Below are positions 58,694 to 64,000 of a stretch of 64,000 bases of DNA, piece after piece. Position numbers and translations under genes: made by a program. Origin of the DNA: Erigeron canadensis (taxonomy: Eukaryota > Streptophyta > Magnoliopsida > Asterales > Asteraceae); contig NC_057764.1 in assembly GCF_010389155.1 (NCBI RefSeq), positions 3,410,001 through 3,474,000 of the forward strand, in the 5' to 3' direction. Each line of letters begins with the position of its first letter. Within the stretch, counting starts at the first letter, position 1. The notes below the pieces were generated by a model. That model saw nothing but the letters and a program-made list of their open reading frames with translations, ran no database searches and had not been told where the DNA came from.

Positions 58694-61600
58694 ATGAGTA
58701 TGTACGGCAGAGATCCATGGGGCGGCCCATTAGAAATACACACAGCAGATTCAGCAACAACAGATGATGACAGAAGCAGACACATGAATGATTTCGACAA
58801 GGCTGCTCTGTCTCAAAGATTAGACGAGACACAACAGAGCTGGCTGTTGGGTCCAAGGGAACAGAAAAAGAAAAGATATGTGGATCTTGGTTGTATTGTT
58901 GTTTCTAGAAAGATCTTTGTTTGGACTGTTGGCATCCTTTTGGCTGCTGGTTTTATTGCTGGTCTTGTTACTTTGATTGTCAAAACTGTCCCCAAAGATC
59001 ATAAACATACGCCGAAACCCGATAATTATACCCAGGCTCTTCAGAAAGCTCTCTTGTTTTTTAATGCCCAAAAATGTAAGCTTTTTGATGTTTCTTATAT
59101 ATCTTTCTTTCTTTTGTTTACTTACCATTATGTATATGTATATGTATATTTATATATTTATACTTATGTATGTGTGTGTAAATTGATAACTGATCAATTA
59201 TCGGTCCCCATTAGTCCCAAGGCCAATATGAGAGAGGGTAAATTTTGTAATATTATTGTTAAAGGCTCTATTGCGGAAGACGGCATTGAGAGTTACTTTT
59301 TTTTTTGCTCTATTGCGGATATTTATTAGATAGTTTTACACCTTGATAGTGTATCAAAGCGTAAAAAAAGGGCATTAGAGACATGTTAGCACAAAAATTG
59401 TTTGCACTCTTTTCTTTATAAGGTCGATCCTTGCAGAATAAATGTGATATGCTGAGGTTTTGGATGTAAAGAATTCATTTTTTTGTTGATGTTCCTAATA
59501 ATTTATGTGAATTGTAAATTGTTAATGTTTTCTTGGTATTTTTTGCGAAAATGTGTAAAAGATGAGTGCTTTTTGAAGTTTATCTACTTCCAAATTACTA
59601 CAGTACATCTTCTTAGAAGTATTGTTACGTTGAAAGGGCGTGTTTGGATTTTGTAGTTCACTGGTTTGTAACTAATAAAAGAAATAAACAGATTCTGCTA
59701 GTTCATTGATTATCCTCAAATTAGATGGTATATAATTATATGTTTGGGCTATCTTGCTTTACAAATTTGTGCTTGTGCAGCTGGAAGGCTCCCGAAGCAT
59801 AATAATATTTCATGGAGGGGTAACTCTTGTTTGAATGATGGAAAGGCAGACAAATCTGGAGCCGTATTGAAAGATCTAGTGGGCGGATATTATGATGCTG
59901 GAGATGCAATAAAGTTCCATTTCCCTAAAGCTTTTGCCATGACAATGTTGAGTTGGAGTGTGATTGAATACAGTGCTAAATATGAAGCGGCAGGAGAGCT
60001 CAATCATGTTAAAGAGATTATTAAATGGGGAACTGATTACTTCCTCAAGACCTTCAATTCTACCGCAGATACCATAAACCAGATTGTAGCTCAGGTAGAT
60101 AACTAGACTTATTGTCATTTCAAAATTTTTGCCCTTTGGATAGATATTAAGAATCTGCTATTATGACGGATCTGTTTAACAGAACAGTTATGAATCTGAG
60201 GCCTCAACTATTCAAATAAGTAGACCTGGTAACACATCTTTCAACTTTTTATATGGGTGGTGATTCGTACACCATCAACTTTTTGCCGTACACCACTAAA
60301 GTGGTTAATTTGACATTTTGACCTATTTACCCTTCACCAAAGGAGAAGAAAGTTCAATAGAGTAAAAGTAATTGAGTAAAATCAACCATTTTAGTGGTGG
60401 GCGGGAAAAATGTTGTTCGTTTATGGATTACGGCCCTTTTCTGTAAGTATCATGGATTTGTTGACAGTATGATTTACAACTAATAAATTAAAGGCCTGAA
60501 TGTATCTAATTGGAGGTTTCCTTTCAAGTTTTTATATGCTTTAATGGTGAAACTATGATTTAGCGCTTAATAAAGTATGATCTAGGGCTGAATTAGTCGA
60601 CGACTGGAATGATTTAAATTCTCTTACAGTCTTACCGGACTTGATAAACAATGAAACACTCTGTACGGACTTAATTTTGGATAATCGTTACTGTTGACAG
60701 GTGTTAAATGACAGGAAAGTACCATTTTAAGCATGTGGTTTTGTTTTTTGCCATTGACAGGTTGGAAAAGGTGATACTTCAGGTGGAACAGGTGATCCCA
60801 ATGATCATACTTGTTGGATGCGACCTGAGGACATTGATTACCCTCGCCCTGTAACTGAATGCTCTAGTTGCTCAGACCTTGCTGCAGAGATGGCTGCTGC
60901 TTTAGCTTCCGCATCCATTGTTTTCAAGGACAATAAGGTTTATTCCAAGAAACTTGTGCATGGTGCTGCAACTCTTTGGAAGTTTGCTAGGGATCAACGT
61001 GGATCATATAGTGCTGGTGGATCAGATGCTGCAACATTTTATAACTCCACTATGTATTGGGACGAGTTTGTCTGGGGTGGAGCTTGGATGTATTATGCAA
61101 CGGGTAACCAGTCTTATCTTTACCTTGCTAGTCACCCCAAACTCGCTAAACATGCCGGTGCTTTCTGGGGTGGGCCTGACTACGGTGTTCTTAGCTGGGA
61201 CAATAAGCTTACTGGAGCTCAAGTAAGTTGATCAGTTTTTTAATTAGATAGGAAATAAAGTTATAATATTAGACACTTTTGATACTCTTTCGAGTATCTT
61301 CTTATATTAATATCGTTATTCTGTTTTAGGTACTACTCACAAGATTGAGATTGTTTCTTAGCCCTGGTTATCCATATGAAGAAACATTGAAAACATTTCA
61401 CAACCAAACAAGCATCATCATGTGCTCCTACCTTCCATACTTCAATAGTTTCAACAGAACAAGAGGTAACAAACTGTTCCGTATTCTTACCAACCCCCGT
61501 CTCCCACAGCCCCACATATACACCGTCACCACCTACTAGAGGTGGCAATTTCAAACCTTTTACTTATGATTTGGGTCTTTTTTCCCCTTTTATTATTATT

Positions 61601-63032
61601 ATTCTTATTTTATTTTATCTTTAATGGATAAACACAATTTTTCTAAAAAGAATCTAGGCGGAAGTCTACCAAGTTTTTATTTTAATGCATAAAACCTCCT
61701 ATGTCATTTATATTTAAAAAGTTCTAAAATAATGTTGATCCTGTAATCATATTTGATGCACTAGTTATTATTAAATATATATATATATATATTCTTTGGG
61801 CCAACTCGACGCGACGAAACTTACCCATTTTAACCCAAATCCACTTGTACCTTCTGATCTGTTCATTTTGCCATGTCTATCTCAACCGTGCACCTTTCTT
61901 GAGTTTCTGAACCCTTCTTTTTTTTGATGAATGTATAATGTTAAAGCTCTTCTGTTGCAGGTGGATTGATCCAATTAAACCACGGTAGACCCCAGCCTCT
62001 GCAGTATGTTGTCAATGCAGCATTCTTGGCTACCCTTTATAGTGACTATCTTGATGCTGCTGACACTCCCGGGTGGTATTGTGGACCCAATTTCTATTCG
62101 ACCAACGAGCTGCGTAAATTTGCAGAAACTCAGGTATAGTTTTTCTAATAAGTCAATTTCTACCGGTTAACTTTTACTTGGGTCAATATGGGTTGTGTTT
62201 ATTTCAAACGGGTCAAAACAAGGGCAAGGGTCCATGGGTCAAAGTTTGCACAAATCTGTTCCCAGATAGTTTACTATTAAGATTTGGATTATTGACATAT
62301 GTTCTCTTTTTGTAGACATATTAACATATTATTTTATACATAAATATCAGCACAACCCAGCCTGGCATGGCCTGTTTTTGTTGGCTCTGAAGTTTGACAT
62401 TTATTTCATTAAACATGAACACATTGAGTGTTTATATTAAAATTTAGTGTATCGCAAGTATACATGAGCCAACCCATTCAACCCTATTAGTTAAAAGTGT
62501 CGTGTTTCAGCTAAAACCCATTTTGAGCATTACCAAATCCGTCCCACCTATAGAACCATTTAACTTTCTTGTAATTACAATCATTGCTCCAGAGTAAAGC
62601 TATCAATAGACGTGCTTGTTTATCATGCAGATTGACTACATTCTTGGTAAGAACCCAAGAAAGATGAGTTATGTTGTGGGTTATGGTGATCACTACCCAA
62701 AGCATGTCCACCATAGAGGTGCATCAATACCCAAGAATAAAATCAGGTATAACTGTAAAGGAGGGTATAAATGGAGGGACTCCAAAAAACCAAACCCCCA
62801 CGTTATCACCGGGGCAATGGTTGCAGGGCCAGACAGGCGTGATGGTTTCCATGATGTGCGCACAAACTACAATTATACAGAGCCAACTTTAGCTGGAAAT
62901 GCTGGTTTAGTTGCAGCCCTGGTTGCCCTTTCAGGTGACAGAACGACAAAGATTGATAAAAACACGATTTTTTCGGCAGTGCCACCAATGTTTCCCACTC
63001 CACCACCACCACCAGCTCCATGGAAACCTTAA
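58694..63032 (+). CDS. KOR1: KORRIGAN-like membrane endo-1,4-beta-glucanase (GH9A), 6 exons
   Basis: Exons: 58694-59075, 59781-60094, 60761-61222, 61330-61465, 61961-62133, 62631-63032; all GT...AG, joining to 622 residues against 621 in Arabidopsis KOR1. Type II membrane protein: a cytosolic N-terminus with [10 protein letters not shown] and YVDL (62-65) targeting-type motifs, one transmembrane helix at about 74-96, then an extracytosolic GH9 domain. The catalytic base region is [13 protein letters not shown] (Asp166, Asp169), the His block HVHHRGAS is near 514-521, and the proton donor is Glu573 in [12 protein letters not shown]. The Pro-rich tail ([12 protein letters not shown]) is typical. 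It has many N-glycosylation sequons. KOR1 acts with cellulose synthase complexes at the plasma membrane and Golgi during cellulose synthesis and cytokinesis. The ATG at 58694 is chosen because [12 protein letters not shown] follows it. Intron 2 carries a MITE-like inverted repeat and intron 4 a hAT-like one. Confidence 0.96.
60249..60437. mobile_element. MITE-like inverted repeat in KOR1 intron 2
   Basis: The left part (CGTACACCA..., ACCACTAAAGTGGTTAATTT) and the complement of the right part (CGAACAACATTTTTCCC, ACCACTAAAATGGTTGATTT) are inverted copies over about 60 bases. No duplication was confirmed. Confidence 0.5.
61538..61879. mobile_element. hAT-like element in KOR1 intron 4
   Basis: Left TAGAGGTGGCAATTTC and the complement of the right end, TAGACATGGCAAAATG, are inverted termini of a common plant hAT MITE type. 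Flanking 8-base words do not match, so the call rests on termini only. Confidence 0.4.
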
Positions 63033-63177
63033 GATTTTGAATGCTTCTATAGATTATACTACTATCCCGGTGGTTCTAAAAAGCAGAACGGTAAATTAAC
63101 ACAAAAATGGGATATATCTTTGATGGATAAAGAGTTAGTGCCTTAGTGGCGATTGGAATGACGTTATAACTATAGAT

Positions 63178-63321
63178 GATCTGCACGTATCGTATGTATG
63201 TAAACTTAAACAGTTCAAATATCTTTCGAAACTATGAATGAAATTCTTTGATCTGTCCGTATCTTATGTATGTAAACTTAAACAGGTCAAATATCTTTCG
63301 AAACTATGAATGAAATTCTTT
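63178..63321 (+). repeat. 72-base tandem duplication in the KOR1 3' flank
   Basis: Copies 63178-63249 and 63250-63321 share GTATGTAAACTTAAACAG and TATCTTTCGAAACTATGAAT with few differences. Located 146 bases after the stop, so within the likely 3' untranslated region; it duplicates the AATGAA-type element that may serve polyadenylation. Confidence 0.9.
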
Positions 63322-64000
63322 TGTTTTTTTTTTCTTGTTTTGTTTTTATCTGCATTGAATTCCTGTAATTCATATCTTACATGAAAGGCATGTAAATTGT
63401 ATGGATTTGACACCTTAATGCAAAATCAATCCAACTATAATTACGGTAAGATGTGTACCCAAGATGCAATAGGACAATAAGTTTTTTAGTACGAAATTGA
63501 CAAGAATCCAGCATTGGTACTTTGTTAAAAATATTTTTAGAGATTAGGAAAAAATGGAGGAGGTATTGCAAAGAAAACTTATGCATATTAACCCTCGCTT
63601 GTGGCGCTCACTCACACATAAATTTTGGTTGCCTAGTATCTGATTTTTGTGGTCAGGGATTAGCAATGATTGTCATACACGCACACTGAATTATTATATC
63701 TGAATGCATACTTATACTTATAATGTTGTCATGTTGAGCACTTGTACTTGCAATGTTAAGCATTTATACTCTAATATTTGGTCATGATATATTTGTATGC
63801 ATCTGTGTACTAACATATATATTATTTGGAGATACTTAGGCCTTGTATGGGCATGGGTTAAGTGAGTACTCTTTTTTGATACCCAATTTTACCCAAATCA
63901 TCTTCCAATCAAAACCTTTCAACTCATAACTACCTAATTCTACCCAATTCTTACCCAAATCACTGACAACACATACCCAATTCTTACCTAAATTCAATTT
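63322..64000. other. 3' intergenic end of window; no gene
   Basis: Nothing coding was recognised. From about 63838 GGCCTTGTATGGGCATGGGTT and the ACCCAA-rich sequence after it look like the start of another small DNA transposon that continues beyond the window. Confidence 0.4.

Noticed and set aside
59076..59329. Read-through extension of KOR1 exon 1
   Set aside because: The open frame continues past the GT donor at 59076 by chance; splicing to 59781 restores the conserved SGRLPKHN block.

Overview
This is a stretch of nuclear DNA from a flowering plant, almost certainly a eudicot. Multi-exon genes with GT/AG introns encode plant proteins (KORRIGAN-type endoglucanase, actin-capping protein alpha, F-box protein, neprosin-family protein). 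They lie in AT-rich DNA crowded with plant transposons: copia and gypsy elements, Helitrons, MULEs, hAT-like MITEs and tRNA-type SINEs. The repeat mix would suit an Asteraceae or other asterid genome, but that is an inference and not shown by any marker here.

Layout. 1-1.2 kb: broken Helitron-type PIF1 helicase and an RPA-like exon (minus strand). 3-7.5 kb: an intronless F-box gene (3774-4961) among four small DNA transposons, three with recognisable target-site duplications. 9.1-17.1 kb: a complete but decayed Ty1/copia retrotransposon whose two LTRs differ by a swapped 433-base promoter-like block. 17.5-33.5 kb: a gene-free nest of Helitrons, two solo LTRs, gypsy gag fragments, a SINE, and a large fold-back element (19216-23291) filled with copies of the palindrome AATCA-N4-TGATT. 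34.5-37.8 kb: a near-complete MULE encoding a FAR1-type transposase with one frameshift. Its end lies only 163 bases from the start codon of the next gene.

37.9-63.0 kb is the gene-rich part, all on the plus strand: F-actin-capping protein subunit alpha (9 exons), a mitochondrial NYN/LOTUS endonuclease of MNU1/MNU2 type (3 exons), a secreted neprosin-domain protein (7 exons) and a KORRIGAN-like membrane GH9 endoglucanase (6 exons). All four reading frames join without stops across plausible splice sites. These are independent plant genes, not an operon. CPA and KORRIGAN both bear on cell growth (actin dynamics, cellulose synthesis), but their adjacency is probably chance.

The least explained structure is the fold-back element with phased palindromes and a triplicated hairpin in its loop. 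The most recent-looking insertion is the MULE beside the capping-protein gene. All coordinates, exon joins and repeat boundaries were read by eye. No database search or alignment program was used.
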